The notes under the pieces: generated by a model | Database searches by the model: none | Told to the model about the DNA's origin: nothing | The model's input: only the letters and a program-made list of their open reading frames with translations | Program-made: the position numbers and the translations under genes | From: Procambarus clarkii | Taxonomy: Eukaryota > Arthropoda > Malacostraca > Decapoda > Cambaridae | Length of the DNA: 64,000 nt | Direction of reading: 5' to 3' | Assembly: GCF_040958095.1 (NCBI RefSeq) | Contig: NC_091181.1 | Location: 31,026,029 to 31,090,028, forward strand | Part shown: positions 42,201 through 63,138 of the stretch, piece by piece | Numbering within the stretch: the stretch's first letter is position 1 | Layout of the letters: the number at the start of each line of letters is the position of its first letter

Positions 42201-45037
42201 CCATTGTAGTCATGTGTACTCTAATTTGTGAATGACTGGTTCATATGTACATGTAACAGGAGTCTGTTTTCACAATCCTGAATGCCTTTCTTTTTCTTTT
42301 TGTAGATGGTAATCGATAAATTTAAGAAATATAAAAGTTTGGCATTTGCTGAGCAAGATAAAAAAAAGGCTGAATATGAAGAGGTTGAAAGGAGAAAGCA
42401 AGAGAGGATGAAGAAAAAGGAGTTGGAGGAAAGACAATTGGCCAATGCCCCTAAAATTAAAGAACTTACAGAGGAAGAAGCCAACGAACTAGAGAAAAGT
42501 TTATCAGAGGTAAGACACTTAGGCATTTTATTGATACTGAGGTTATAGTACTGGCACAATATTATATTTTTGTCAGTACAGTGTTGTGTTTTGTACACTG
42601 TACTGAACTTTTCCTGCAAGGCTGCAAACAATTTATTTGTTTGTTATTTAATTGTTATTTGTTATTTAAATGAAAGGGGGGTCAATTTATTGACAGGACC
42701 TTCTGTTAGGATCCTGTGGTCTCAAGATAACCTCAAGATAGGACAACAACTTTATTGGTTCATAAAATCTGCTGAAATGTTGGTTTTCTTTAACTTTCAT
42801 ATTGGTAATTTCGTAAATAGGAAATATTTTAATGTAGTACATTTAAAATTAGCTTAATTTTTATTCAGGAATGCTGCTGTGATTAATGCAGTATTGATAT
42901 CCCAATAGCATCCTTCAAAATATAATAAACGTGAAACTTGGATCAAGTGTTGATCCACGGTATTTATAAATTGCTTTTCTGGGTAAGTTCCCTGTCCTCC
43001 TGGTGGCCCCTCGAATCTGTCTTGCTGAGAATGTTTATAATGCTGCAAACTGGTTGTGGAAATCGTGTTTGGCCTACTGGGGATCAGATCCAGAACCCGA
43101 CTCCCTCAGAGGTGCACATTTTGCTTCCTCACTGGGAAAAAATCCAGAAAGTCAGGGAAGCATTACAGGCAACTGTCAGGTTCACGGACACTGAAGCCTC
43201 AAAACTATCAAACCATTCCTCCAACAATTCCAAACAAATGCTTGAAACATTTGAAACTTGCTTGAACCTGTTAGTCCCAACAATTTCCACCAGGTGGCTA
43301 AAAGCCCTGGTCCACCTGTCAACTTTCCCAGGTCAGTTCTGTCACTGATGCTGTATCCTCAACACCATTGTAGTGCTCCTGGGTTGCCATCAGTAGTGGC
43401 AGGTCCCCGTGTTAATAAGCTAAGTGCCAGCTATCCTTGGAATTGGTTCTGGGGGTCATTTGCTTGTGTATTGTTTTCTTTCGGTATGTGCTTCATGTGT
43501 GTATTTTCTGTCAGCCTTGTAGTGTGAACTTGTCTCATTTTCAGCTTCGAGCTGCATGTGTTTAGTCTTCTTTCCTGGATGCTTGCTAGCACTATCCCTG
43601 TACTGACAATTGATGCTTCTCTGGTATGTTTGGGAGCACACCATTTCCAGGCAAAGGTACTGGGGTGGAGTGCCTTACCTTGGGTGGTTCAAGAGTCTTC
43701 GACAACTCTGTTTAGGCTTCACCATGCCTCCACCATGCTGCCTATTGGAATGGTGACTCATGTGAGTCTTGTGGTGTTTGTGCCCCTAGAGTAAGATTTG
43801 TGATGATAACCACACTTGCTTAGCAAGCAATTGTGAAACAAAAGTGGGTAGCATGATTTTGTCATGGGTCTATGTAAACTCCACTACATCCATATACAGT
43901 ATTGCTATTACAGTATAGCCATATTAGTATCATTGGTATAAAACCCATACAATAATAGTTAAAATCAATGTATGATAACTGCACTGCCCTGTGAATCAAT
44001 GTGTTGAGATAACCACACTTTAAGGGTTAATGCAGGTAAGAGACTCCAATGAGATCAAAGTCCATCTTTGATATAGGTCAGACAAGCCATTGACAGGTGT
44101 AGTGGATAGTTTACTAGCTACATATTTTCAAAGCCATACCAGATTAGTCCCGAGTCCAGATGATTTGATGAGTGTTGATTGGTTTGATATCTTCTTTGGT
44201 GACATATCAAACAGTTTTTCTGTGGTGAATTGAGGTATGCTTTACAATGGTCTTGGTGCCTCCTGTTACATGGTAAGATCGTGCCCAGTTCCTGTCTCTG
44301 GGCGTGATCCCAGTGACCGGAACATTATCCCAGTCATTGAATTGGGTAGACCACGGTCCTGGGTAGGAGAGCAACGAAGACTGCCGTACTTAGAAAATAG
44401 TGTTTCCAAGGATTTTAATTTAACTGCCAAAATGCTGTCCTGGAGTTATCTAAGTTGAATTAGAGCATGGATAGTTCTAAGAAAATGAAAGGTAGCATAA
44501 ATGTAGTCAAGTCCTCTTGTGAAACTGTTGAGTGAAATGACCCTGGTCCTATCCTGGGACCTTTATTGATTACTGTACATGTAAACAATTTAGACAGGAT
44601 TGAACATCATCATATGAAAATTTACAGATGGTATAAAAATAAGGAGGGGGGGGGGAACTCGTAATTGCTTCAAGACAATATAAGTGTGGGTAAATATAAA
44701 TATTGTAATATTTTTTTTTTTTTTGTTAAATTGTTTAATTTCTTTGAAATAAAAATTAGGATTGCTAAAAGGTTGTGCTTTGATGGTAAAATGGAAGGAA
44801 TATAATTATGGTGGATGTGACAGTCTTTGATGGGATTTTTATTCTGTATCTTTAAAAATGCTGCATTTGTACTGATATTATTCTCTACAGGAATCGACAA
44901 AGACTAAAGAACCCGAGAAAGTTGAAAAAATGGAAGATGACGACGATGAAAATTCTAAAGGAAAACTTAAACCAAATGCAGGGAATGGATGTGACTTGGA
45001 CAAATATCGTTGGACTCAATCACTACAGGAAGTTGAG
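33728..45037 (+). CDS. NUDC: Nuclear distribution protein NudC, first four coding exons (partial)
   Basis: Coding exons are 33728-33802, 41277-41354, 42306-42509 and 44891-45037, all phase 0, giving 168 residues. Exon 1 reads [17 protein letters not shown], almost the vertebrate N-terminus. Exon 2 reads [18 protein letters not shown], completing the NudC N-terminal domain. Exon 3 is a Lys/Glu coiled-coil-like stretch followed by [17 protein letters not shown]. Exon 4 has an acidic run and ends [25 protein letters not shown], the segment just before the CS (p23-like) domain. Animal NUDC is about 330 residues; it aids dynein/LIS1 function and acts as an HSP90 co-chaperone. I did not find the CS domain or C-terminus in 45038-64000. 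Either a very long intron follows or the locus is broken. Intron 1 is 7.5 kb and full of retroelements. Confidence 0.92.
33823..33973 (-). mobile_element. Two adjacent hairpin mini-elements
   Basis: The first (33823-33888) reads on the minus strand as a GGGCTCACCATAGCC hairpin, a GCTACTAGGAACTTGTTC..AGTAGC hairpin, then an AAC-repeat tail. The second (about 33913-33973) has the same GGGCTCACCATAGCCCGTGC core plus the AGTTACAGCCCCGCTCCTGT leader. Other copies are at 56113, 57563, 57931 and 58566. Confidence 0.7.
34120..34680 (+). mobile_element. LINE RT fragment, early domain
   Basis: The reading [20 protein letters not shown] matches the KSPGPDGI motif at the start of LINE reverse transcriptases. 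Upstream Lys-rich frames to about 34120 fit its N-terminal side. It may be the left half of the LINE that resumes at 39239. Confidence 0.6.
35170..35520 (-). mobile_element. LINE RT C-terminal fragment
   Basis: It is the same family as 32680-32910, on the minus strand, with blocks GGTAAGCGGTTCCACGGGTT and GAGCTTGAAACCGTTGCTCC. It lies just outside the LTR at 35556. Confidence 0.6.
35556..36173 (-). mobile_element. Candidate 3' LTR of the Ty3/gypsy element
   Basis: Proposed ends TGTTAGG...CCGAACA are inverted with one mismatch. Near its 3' end on the minus strand are an ATATAT box (about 35620-35626) and AATAAA (35598-35603), as expected for an LTR promoter and poly(A) signal. The 5' boundary is uncertain, because the purine run expected to prime the plus strand is 35 bp further away at 36208-36247. 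Confidence 0.55.
36208..36247. repeat. Poly(T) tract (poly(A) on the element strand)
   Basis: A run of more than 30 T with one CTC break. In the orientation of the Ty3 element it is A/G-only, so it may be a polypurine tract or an inserted A-tail. Confidence 0.7.
36591..39232 (-). pseudogene. Ty3/gypsy pol, 5'-truncated and stop-interrupted
   Basis: On the minus strand: a reverse transcriptase beginning midway ([15 protein letters not shown]; catalytic YLDD), RNase H ([44 protein letters not shown]), a zinc-binding region then [20 protein letters not shown], an integrase core with DNGPEF and NGLAERTNR, and a C-terminal GPYKVIELI module. One in-frame TAA at 37875-37877 separates the RT/RNase H part from the integrase part; no frameshift is seen. 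Gag, protease, the RT N-terminus and the 5' LTR are missing. This is a dead copy in NUDC intron 1. The reading frame is otherwise well preserved, so the insertion is fairly young. Confidence 0.92.
39239..39735 (+). mobile_element. LINE RT thumb and C-terminal fragment
   Basis: The reading [16 protein letters not shown], then LVHPYLDY and [20 protein letters not shown], then [19 protein letters not shown] matches the end of CR1/Jockey-like RTs. It abuts the truncated Ty3 end at 39232, as if the Ty3 copy inserted into this LINE. Confidence 0.72.
40209..40452 (+). mobile_element. tRNA-Thr(CGT)-type SINE, CTCAAGATAAC tail subfamily
   Basis: The head has loop TTCGTAA (anticodon CGT) and B box GGTTCGATCCC. 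The body shares CAGTTTCTTTCACCCTGATG and GTACCTGGGAGTTAG with other copies. It ends GGACCGGGCTGCGGGG and ATCATCTCAAGATAACCTC. Confidence 0.8.
40560..40832 (+). repeat. Dispersed repeat family R, plus copy
   Basis: It has GATCTGTTTGGTTTCACC, GGCCATTGCTCCCTGTGGC, ACCAGGTTTTGGCAC and GCGTTTCATTACATTCAACA. It lies in NUDC intron 1, about 440 bp before exon 2. Confidence 0.75.
41277..41354 (+). CDS. NUDC: NUDC coding exon 2
   Basis: Acceptor CATTTTCAG ends at 41276; donor GTGGGC starts at 41355. It encodes 26 residues, phase 0, matching the conserved TFFSFLRRKTDF region. Confidence 0.93.
41914..42069. mobile_element. Head-to-head SINE dimer, 78-bp arms
   Basis: Two copies of the second SINE family meet at 41991/41992 (TAATCGACT|AGTCGATTA) with no spacer. 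Each arm runs through box B (GGTTCGAATCC in the plus arm) to GATTTGTTCATT. The arms match almost perfectly. It lies in NUDC intron 2, 240 bp before exon 3. Confidence 0.88.
42306..42509 (+). CDS. NUDC: NUDC coding exon 3
   Basis: Acceptor CTTTTTGTAG ends at 42305; donor GTAAGA starts at 42510. It encodes 68 residues, phase 0, a charged coiled coil then [11 protein letters not shown], as in vertebrate NUDC. Confidence 0.92.
43060..43240 (-). repeat. Dispersed repeat family R, minus fragment
   Basis: Complement blocks ATCCAGAAAGTCAGGGAAGC and CCAGAACCCGACTCCCTCAG match the family at reduced identity. Confidence 0.5.
43540..43800 (+). mobile_element. DIRS1-like RT/RNase H remnant
   Basis: The reading [19 protein letters not shown] then [18 protein letters not shown] resembles the TDAS..GWGAH RNase H start in DIRS-type elements. 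It is degenerate and lies in NUDC intron 3. Confidence 0.55.
44530..44655 (+). mobile_element. LINE RT fragment
   Basis: In shifting frames it reads like LGPLLI..VHVNNLD followed by an F/YADDTK-like stretch, the catalytic region of a LINE RT. It is heavily decayed. Confidence 0.45.
44891..45037 (+). CDS. NUDC: NUDC coding exon 4
   Basis: Acceptor TTCTCTACAG ends at 44890; donor GTAAGG starts at 45038. It encodes 49 residues, phase 0. The strong donor says the gene was not meant to end here. Confidence 0.92.
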
Positions 45038-46759
45038 GTAAGGACTCTGTAGTTCTTGTTATTGTGCTATCTCATATTCTAGGATCCTCTTCCCTCCCTT
45101 TCCTAATAACTCTTCAATGCTACTGTACTGGAACTGCCAAGACTTAAGGATTCGCACCAAGCTTCTGACACCCACTCAACTCTACTGGGAGAAAAGGTCA
45201 CAATCTGGCTCTGAGACAAAGGGAGCTTAAGGATCAGAGGTCAACCTAAACCAGAGGAAAAAATTCATCAGGAAATATTACTTGTAGATAATTTTGAACC
45301 CTGAGGAATGCAAGTTTGACAATAATGATGTACCTCATCACCGTAATAGAAGCCCAGGTCACCCAAGAACCCCACAGGCTAGCCACTTCCAGGAGTCCAC
45401 TTCGTCTCTTTTCCTCTTGTTTGCTTCCCAATTTTCTACTTTACATTAACACCTCAAATAAAAAATAAGAAGTTAAGCTATACCTGCTTGATGGGGTTCT
45501 GGGAGCTCTTCTACTCCTGAAGCCCAGCCCGCGACCAGGCCTGACTTGTGAGAGCTTGGTCCAACAGGCTGTTGCTTGGAGCAGCCTGCAGACCTATGTC
45601 ACAGCTGATGTGTCCTAGTAGATAGGAAACATCTCAGCGAGATAGCTTCAGGAAGCCAAAGGGGGGCTGCTCCAGAAAACCAGGTGGAAGGTTATTGAGA
45701 GTATGAGGATTAAAAAAGTTTGATAATTGTGTAATTAGGTAATTACAGTATATTTATACAGTAATATTCTTATTGCAATTTATGTTGAGTCCAACATTAA
45801 ATAGTAATATTGCAGTGTATACATATACTGTATGAGCTCGGTTTTACGAAGTCCTCTGAACCAAATATTTGGGTTATTTGGCTAAAATCGCATCTGGATA
45901 ATTTTCTGCTAAAACTTCGCCATATCCGGGCAGAAATCCAGACAACTGGAGATTAGGATACGGAAATTTTCAAGAACTTCACCTTTCAAGATCTACAGTC
46001 TCAAATAAGAAAATGAACTACACCAAAATAAACAAAAGTTTCTGTTTCATATTATATTTTTTATTTATAGTGTGTGTGGAAATTAGAATTATGATGATTG
46101 TGGAACAAAAAATTGCAAATATTGTAATTGTTGGACTTGTAAGAATTCTGCTTATCCAGATGTATGGCTTATATTAAAAATAACATTGTTCTTTTATCAT
46201 TTATTTACAGTCATACAATAACAAATGCTCTTCACAGAAAAGCAAATTGACAGATACATGTTTATACATTAGGCAGTACAGTAATAATAAGCGCTAGAAT
46301 GAGTGAGACTGTGGTAGGTAGATATAGTTGAGCTACACAGCTTTCACAGAGTCCACCTAATGTGTTGACCAAACCACACACTAGAAAGTGAAGGAACGAC
46401 GACGTTTTGTTTCGTCCTGGACCATTCTCAAGTTGATTGTGAATGTATATCCACCTAATGTGACTGTGACGCTTCATATGCTGTACACTACTTTATTTTG
46501 GAATTATTATCTCTGTCTGAAATTATTCAACAATTTGATATTTGTAAAATAGGGCATTGTATGAATATTGTTACATAAAAATACATTTTCCTAGCACAAT
46601 TAAGTAGAAACTTGCTCTGAAATGTCAGTACAGTAATGAATATAAAAGCACCAGCTAAATAATTTGTCTATTTTCTAACTTTTTTTGTTTTATAAATAGG
46701 GTACAAGAAAAGGCTAATGAATTGAATGCCAGGCTCTTAAAACTACTTATAGGTATGAT

Positions 46760-49700
46760 TTATACATTGTATTGTACAGTGACTGCCGCATATCTAAGTG
46801 TATCTAAATGATAGAACCTACCATTTGAAATCACAGATTACTTGGTGAGTGTGCTCAAGGGAAGATGTTATTCCTTGACAGAATATTTTGGACCAAAATA
46901 CATGGTGCGGTAGTATGCATTAGGCTATCATGTAATGTAATGAATTACATGCAGTATTGAAATTAAGTAATACTGTACTCTGTACTCTGTAATTTCAAAT
47001 TCACTTCTGATTTAGCCCTTTCCATTCTATTCCAACAAAGGTTCAAAAAGCCGGGTAGAGCAATATGTTTTTGTGTAATTTTATTGCATATCTAGAAAGA
47101 AAAAGACTTGCTCTCTCTAGCTATATCATTAAAGTACAGTATTATAAAAAAATACAAAAAAATTGTTTCCATTTTGTAATACAGTACAGTATACATTTAC
47201 ATATATTGTCTAGATAATTCTATGACAGGGTGTAAGTATTTCCCCAAGAAAACTTAGAATTAGGTGTGAGGAGTGAGAGTTTCATGGACAAATTTTTGGC
47301 AAATTTGTAGCTAATGCTTGGCGTGACATGGGATTCTGTTGCTAATAGATGACAGCATTGGCCTAGTATAAGCACTAGTTTGAAGGCCAGAGGACCTGGG
47401 AGAATGCTTTACCCACTAAACACTAAAGTACTGTAGTTTCTTTCGGGCTGTTTATTCAATACTGTATCACTAGGCATTTTATATACTGTAGTATTTTATA
47501 TTCGGTGTATCCTCCACATGATCATCATTATCTGAATTTATCCACTTGAAATAATGTGCTGTAATTTTATGACTTTTTTCATTTATTGAAAAGTTGCCTA
47601 CTTAAGTTTTAACCCCATAAGAAAAAAAGGATTCATGGACTAACAAGTCCTAAACTACACATCAGTAACAAAAGTTGACGCATGTCACTAAATAAGTCAT
47701 TGATATGACTGATAATCACAGATAACTACCTGACAATATCAGAGTGGCTCACCAACCCAAGTTCACAAAGTTACCTCCAAAGTTGGCTAGGAAAACTAAA
47801 TTTCTCACACATAAGACATGTACTATTCATGTGAAGTACATTAGGATTGTACAGAGGCTTGAGCTTTATAAAACTAATGTGCATGATGAATTTCTCATGA
47901 GTTCTATATTTTGAGACCTATGCAGGTTTGTTTTTAGAACCTAATGTGTTGAAGATGGGCTAATTTATACAATTCAATAACTTTAATCAGTAAAAAAGTG
48001 AAGTAACAGGATATATGTTGAGTAGTGCCAGATTAAGATTGTATGTGAGGCAAATTCTCTAAGAGTACCTTTTATCAGACTTTTGGAGAGATTTGTTGCT
48101 ATTTACAAAAGTTTTGGCACTTTGACCTAATACCCAGAGACCTTACAGTAAGCAAAGGGACAACTGCCTAAATATATATATATATTTTTTTTTGTATGAG
48201 ATTAAATTAAATGGAAAGGAATAAATGAGAGACATTTAATGAAACATTGTGTTACTTAATATAGCAGTCTGTTTTACAAAATTAAAATTAAGATACTGTC
48301 ATGGTCCACATTTAGTGGAGTAATGCCACAGATTAATTTTAAACTATATGTTGTAATATTTTGTTGAAAGTAAGTTAGACTTTCATAGTGACTTGTAATT
48401 TGCAAGCCAGGTAATATTTTAGCATACTCTACCCTCATAATTTAGGATATAACATAATGGCTTTTCAGTAAATATTTACTAGACTGTATAGGATGGACTT
48501 CTGGTTTAAAAGCTGCGATATTCTTAACACTTTCATAATGCATATTTTTGTATCACGTTAATTTCTTAGTTGTCATATTAGTTTTCTGTACATTGAAGAG
48601 GTTTGCCACTCGGCCTAACCCTTGGACAACAGCTCATGCAATATGATGTACAGTACATTATTTTGAGTCATCTGGGAAGAATCCTGCCTATGTCATGTGT
48701 TTTTAATTAAAGTATTGTATTTAGGATTTGCTTGTAAATCTTTATAAGTTACAAGATTTAGCAACTTTCTGGCTATTATTCAACTAATAAAATAATAAAC
48801 CTTGTTAATATACATATTTATTACGGTAATTAGAAGAATTTGAGGCAAAAATATCTACTGTACTATTCAGTTTGAGACCATTATTTATTTATTTTTGTCT
48901 TCATTCACCCTTGTATACAGTATTTTATTTTCCTGAATACAAGAGAATGAAATGTAAAACTAAAATGTAACTATCCAAATTTCAGAAACTGATATCAATA
49001 TCAGAATTTAATTATAGTACTGTATTTGGAAATTCTGAATATCCAAGAAAGTACAGTATATCTATATGTGTATATGGAGTTTTTATTTTATTTTTTAATT
49101 TATTTATATATTTTAACTCAGTTGCAAACTAATATACAAATGTAAGAATTTTACATATTGGTGACCTGGAGCTGCGGGAATTGTGTCTCTAAAGGTTACA
49201 AATTGAAGGAATATTACTAACCAGATTTGTGGTCAGAAGCAGCATCCCCTTTGATTACTTTGAGTTATGTCATCAGGCCTATTTTATAGGTCATTTTAGT
49301 AATCCCCTGATCTTTTATTATCATCACTGACGATGAAGTGGTACAGATATTCCCTTAAAATATGAGTAAAGCTGTTCATTGTAGTTGGCATGGTCTTTCC
49401 TAAATAGTGGAAAAGCTGGCAATCAATAGTTTTAAGTACTGTATATGTATGTAATCTGACACTTTTGTAATGCTGAATTTCTAAAAAAAACTTGTAAAAA
49501 TCAACCATACTTAATATTAATTAGTCAGCGTAGAATTCAGTTGAACAGTTATAGTAATATCATCCTTAGTATACATGCTTGCTAGGAACTAACAAGTCAG
49601 TATAGTAACAGAAAATACTAACTTTATTGTTGTAACTTTTGGTAGCTATGGGTATGCACTATGAAGATACTGTCAGATATTAAGGAACTCGTTGAATGTG

Positions 49701-50880
49701 ATGGAAAGTCTTTGGTATAAGTACCAGAGGGATTAGAACAATATAACTTTCATACCGACACCTGTTTGGTATGAATAAAGTGCTTCTCCCTCTCTCATAC
49801 TTTCATATGCTGTTTTGACAAGTGAAAAATACCTCTTGATTTACATCCGGTCTGTAACATTGGCTGTTTGATGTTTCAGGACCACTGGAATCAAAGAAAA
49901 GTTAGTGTTAATACATGATCCAGTTACAGCAGTATGCTTAAATAAATACTGTATAGGATATTGGTAATTAATATGACTAAAGACTGAATCATTAATAACA
50001 TGCCTAGGTAATATTTTATATATGTGATTTCAATTAATATAGAAATATAGTATCACAGTCTTGCATTTCATGTGTTGAAAAATCACTCCATTTATTAAAT
50101 GATTTCAACATTTTATTCTTTGTGGTAAATATGTTAATGAAGGTGTACCTTCAAGAATGTTAACTCTCGGACTTGATAACGATATATTTCATTGAAATGG
50201 TTTGCAGATTTTATCTATGATGAATTTAATATTTTATCGTGAAATGCAGAGACCTTATTAGTAAGATATTTATTAAAACAGAATAACAGTAGAATGATGG
50301 GTAAGCAAAGGAAAAATACAATTTACCCTGAATAATAATAATATTAATAACTTCTAAATATTGTGCATATAATTGCCTTATACAGGTACAGTACTTGCAG
50401 AGAAAATCAGATTCTGAACTATAAGGTCATATATATATCATGATTTTATTGCTTAACTGTTAATTGGTTATTTTCTTGTTCAAGTAAATAGGGAAATATA
50501 CAAAATAATTATCCTCACTTCACCAGATATACTGTACTTTCTTGGTAAGAGTTGAAGCAGAAGTAACGAATTAAAAACCAAAATAGATTACAGCAAGAGG
50601 ATAATTTGTTATATATCTAATACATTATTATGATGGTCAAAGTGTGCATAAAGTATATACTGACAGTGATGTAAATAAGCATCATGTTAAAATTAGACTT
50701 GATTTGCAAAATAACGTTTCACCTACAACAGTCTATTCGAGTCTTAACAGATATACTAAGCTGGTGCTTATAAAGGGCAAAGGGAAGAAGGGGGTTAGGC
50801 CAGAGATGTAAGGGATTGTTACAATTTATATATATTTTAAGTAGTAATATAGCAAGAGAGGTATTAGCAATGTTATTGTA
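46760..50880. other. Gene-free AT-rich stretch within or after NUDC
   Basis: I see no CS-domain exon for NUDC, no other exon with good splice sites and no clear repeat family here. Open frames are short and AT-biased. Confidence 0.5.
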
Positions 50881-50889
50881 CTGGCGTTT

Positions 50890-61574
<10,685 letters not shown>

Positions 61575-61637
61575 GCTGTGAGTGGCTCCTGGTGGCCAGT
61601 GGAGGTATACCTTCGTGGCAGCACAAGAGTCAAGGTA

Positions 61638-61674
61638 ACACTGACCGTCACGGAACACGGAGCGACTTATATGC
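61638..61674 (-). promoter_or_regulatory. TATA plus initiator core promoter
   Basis: On the minus strand CATATAAG (TATAAG at 61671-61666) lies 29 bp before the A of TCAGT (61644-61640), the arthropod initiator. This spacing is the classical one. It predicts transcription start at 61642 and a 68-nt 5' UTR without upstream ATGs for the membrane-protein gene. Confidence 0.72.
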
Positions 61675-62232
61675 TCCCTCTCAGCAGATGGGTAAATTCC
61701 CGCACCAAGAAACCAGGAACATTTGGGAGGGTGAGAGTTGGTGCGTGACGCGGGAGATCGAGGCGGGTCTGGTGACGGCAGCAGCGGGTGGTGGTGGACG
61801 GCTGACGGCATACGTAGTGTGAGATGTTAGCCCATACCACTTGGTGGCAGGGTTAAATCAGGGCAAGATAGGCTACAAACGTTTGAAGGCTACGCTGTCG
61901 AGAGAAAGGTTAATATAAGGTATGCCGGGGAAGGGCGGTTGTGAAATTGAGCGATACGTATGTAGCTGCTTTGGGTAATACTTTTAACGGGTGAGGTGGT
62001 GGGACAATGACATAGATGAGGCAGCATGAGACAGGTGAGTGATGCGTGTACCTGTTGACACGTCACCAGAGGTCAACACCACTGCTCCAAAGTACTTCAA
62101 TCCCAGTACCAGCGGGTTCCCCAGCGAGGGGAAACCCAGGAGCATGTGGATCTTTAGTATGGGTAGTACAGTCCTGCTGCTTGTCATGTTCATACTGATA
62201 GTTCTCGTACAGGATTAGCTAAGGACTTTCCG

Positions 62233-62290
62233 GATTGATTGATTAAGATTAAGCCATCCAAAAGGTGGCACGGGCATGAATAGCCCGTAA
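62233..62290 (-). mobile_element. Two-hairpin mini-element copy
   Basis: The complement of the 58411 element: TTAAGCCATCCAAAAGGTGG then CACGGGCATGAATAGCCCGT. Its tail side is GATTGATTAAGATTAAG. Confidence 0.75.
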
Positions 62291-62503
62291 GTGGTGGCCC
62301 TTTGGAGCCATTACCAGTATCAAGAGATGATACTGGAGATCTGTGGAGGTGTGACTGCACCCTGCGTGACGGGAGATGTCTCCCGTGAACTTTCGGGATA
62401 CGATGATTATAGCAGTACTTGTCACGGGATGAGCTAGGGAAGTATGGCGTGGGATGAGCTAGGGACACACAACATAAGACGAGGTCACACAGTACAGTGG
62501 GAT

Positions 62504-62754
62504 CTATCTTGAGGTTATCTTGAGATGATTTCGGGGCTTTTAGTGTCCCCGCGGCCCGGTCCTCGACCAGGCCTCCACCCCCAGGAAGCAGCCCGTGACA
62601 GCTGACTAACACCCAGGTACCTATTTTACTGCTAGGTAACAGAGCCATAGGGTGAAAGAAACTCTGTCCATTGTTTCTCGCCGGCGCCTGGGATCGAACC
62701 CAGGACCACAGGATCACAAGTCCAGCGTGCTGTCCGCTCGGCCAACCGGCTCCC
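62504..62754 (-). mobile_element. SINE between 33-bp direct repeats
   Basis: A complete minus copy of the CTCAAGATAAC subfamily; head GGAGCCGGTTGGCCGAGCGG, loop CTTGTGA, B box GGTTCGATCCC. The direct repeats are 62471-62503 and 62755-62787, with one mismatch in 33. Confidence 0.88.
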
Positions 62755-63138
62755 AACATAAGGCGAGGTCACACAGTACAGTGGGATAAGCTAAGGACAC
62801 GGGGCATAACGTCCTCTCCCAGTTACAGGTCGTCTTCAGGGAAAGAGGCCGTATCGGGGAAGCGGGATGACGTTCATGGTAAATGTCAAAACGGGAACTG
62901 GTTTAAGATGGGAAATTCATGAAGTAAAGGTTTCCAACGTTCAGGAGGCGTTGTGGCGTCACGTAGGCCGGGCCCTGCATGAGTACAAGCATCATCATGG
63001 GACACTCAATTCATGCAGGCGAGAGGTTACTCCTTAGTGATGCACGGAGACCAGCATCCAGGCGGTGCTGGAGCTCCTCCACTCGTGGCTTCTTATTCTT
63101 GACAGGACACATGCAACTGAGCGTCCTGCCACGACGGG

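Noticed and set aside
46262-46477. Minus-strand frame with NQLENGPGRNKT
   Set aside because: It reads across a block resembling others in the window that contain GGACCATT and GTGTGGTTTGGTC (for example 16720-16790), so it is probably a dispersed repeat.
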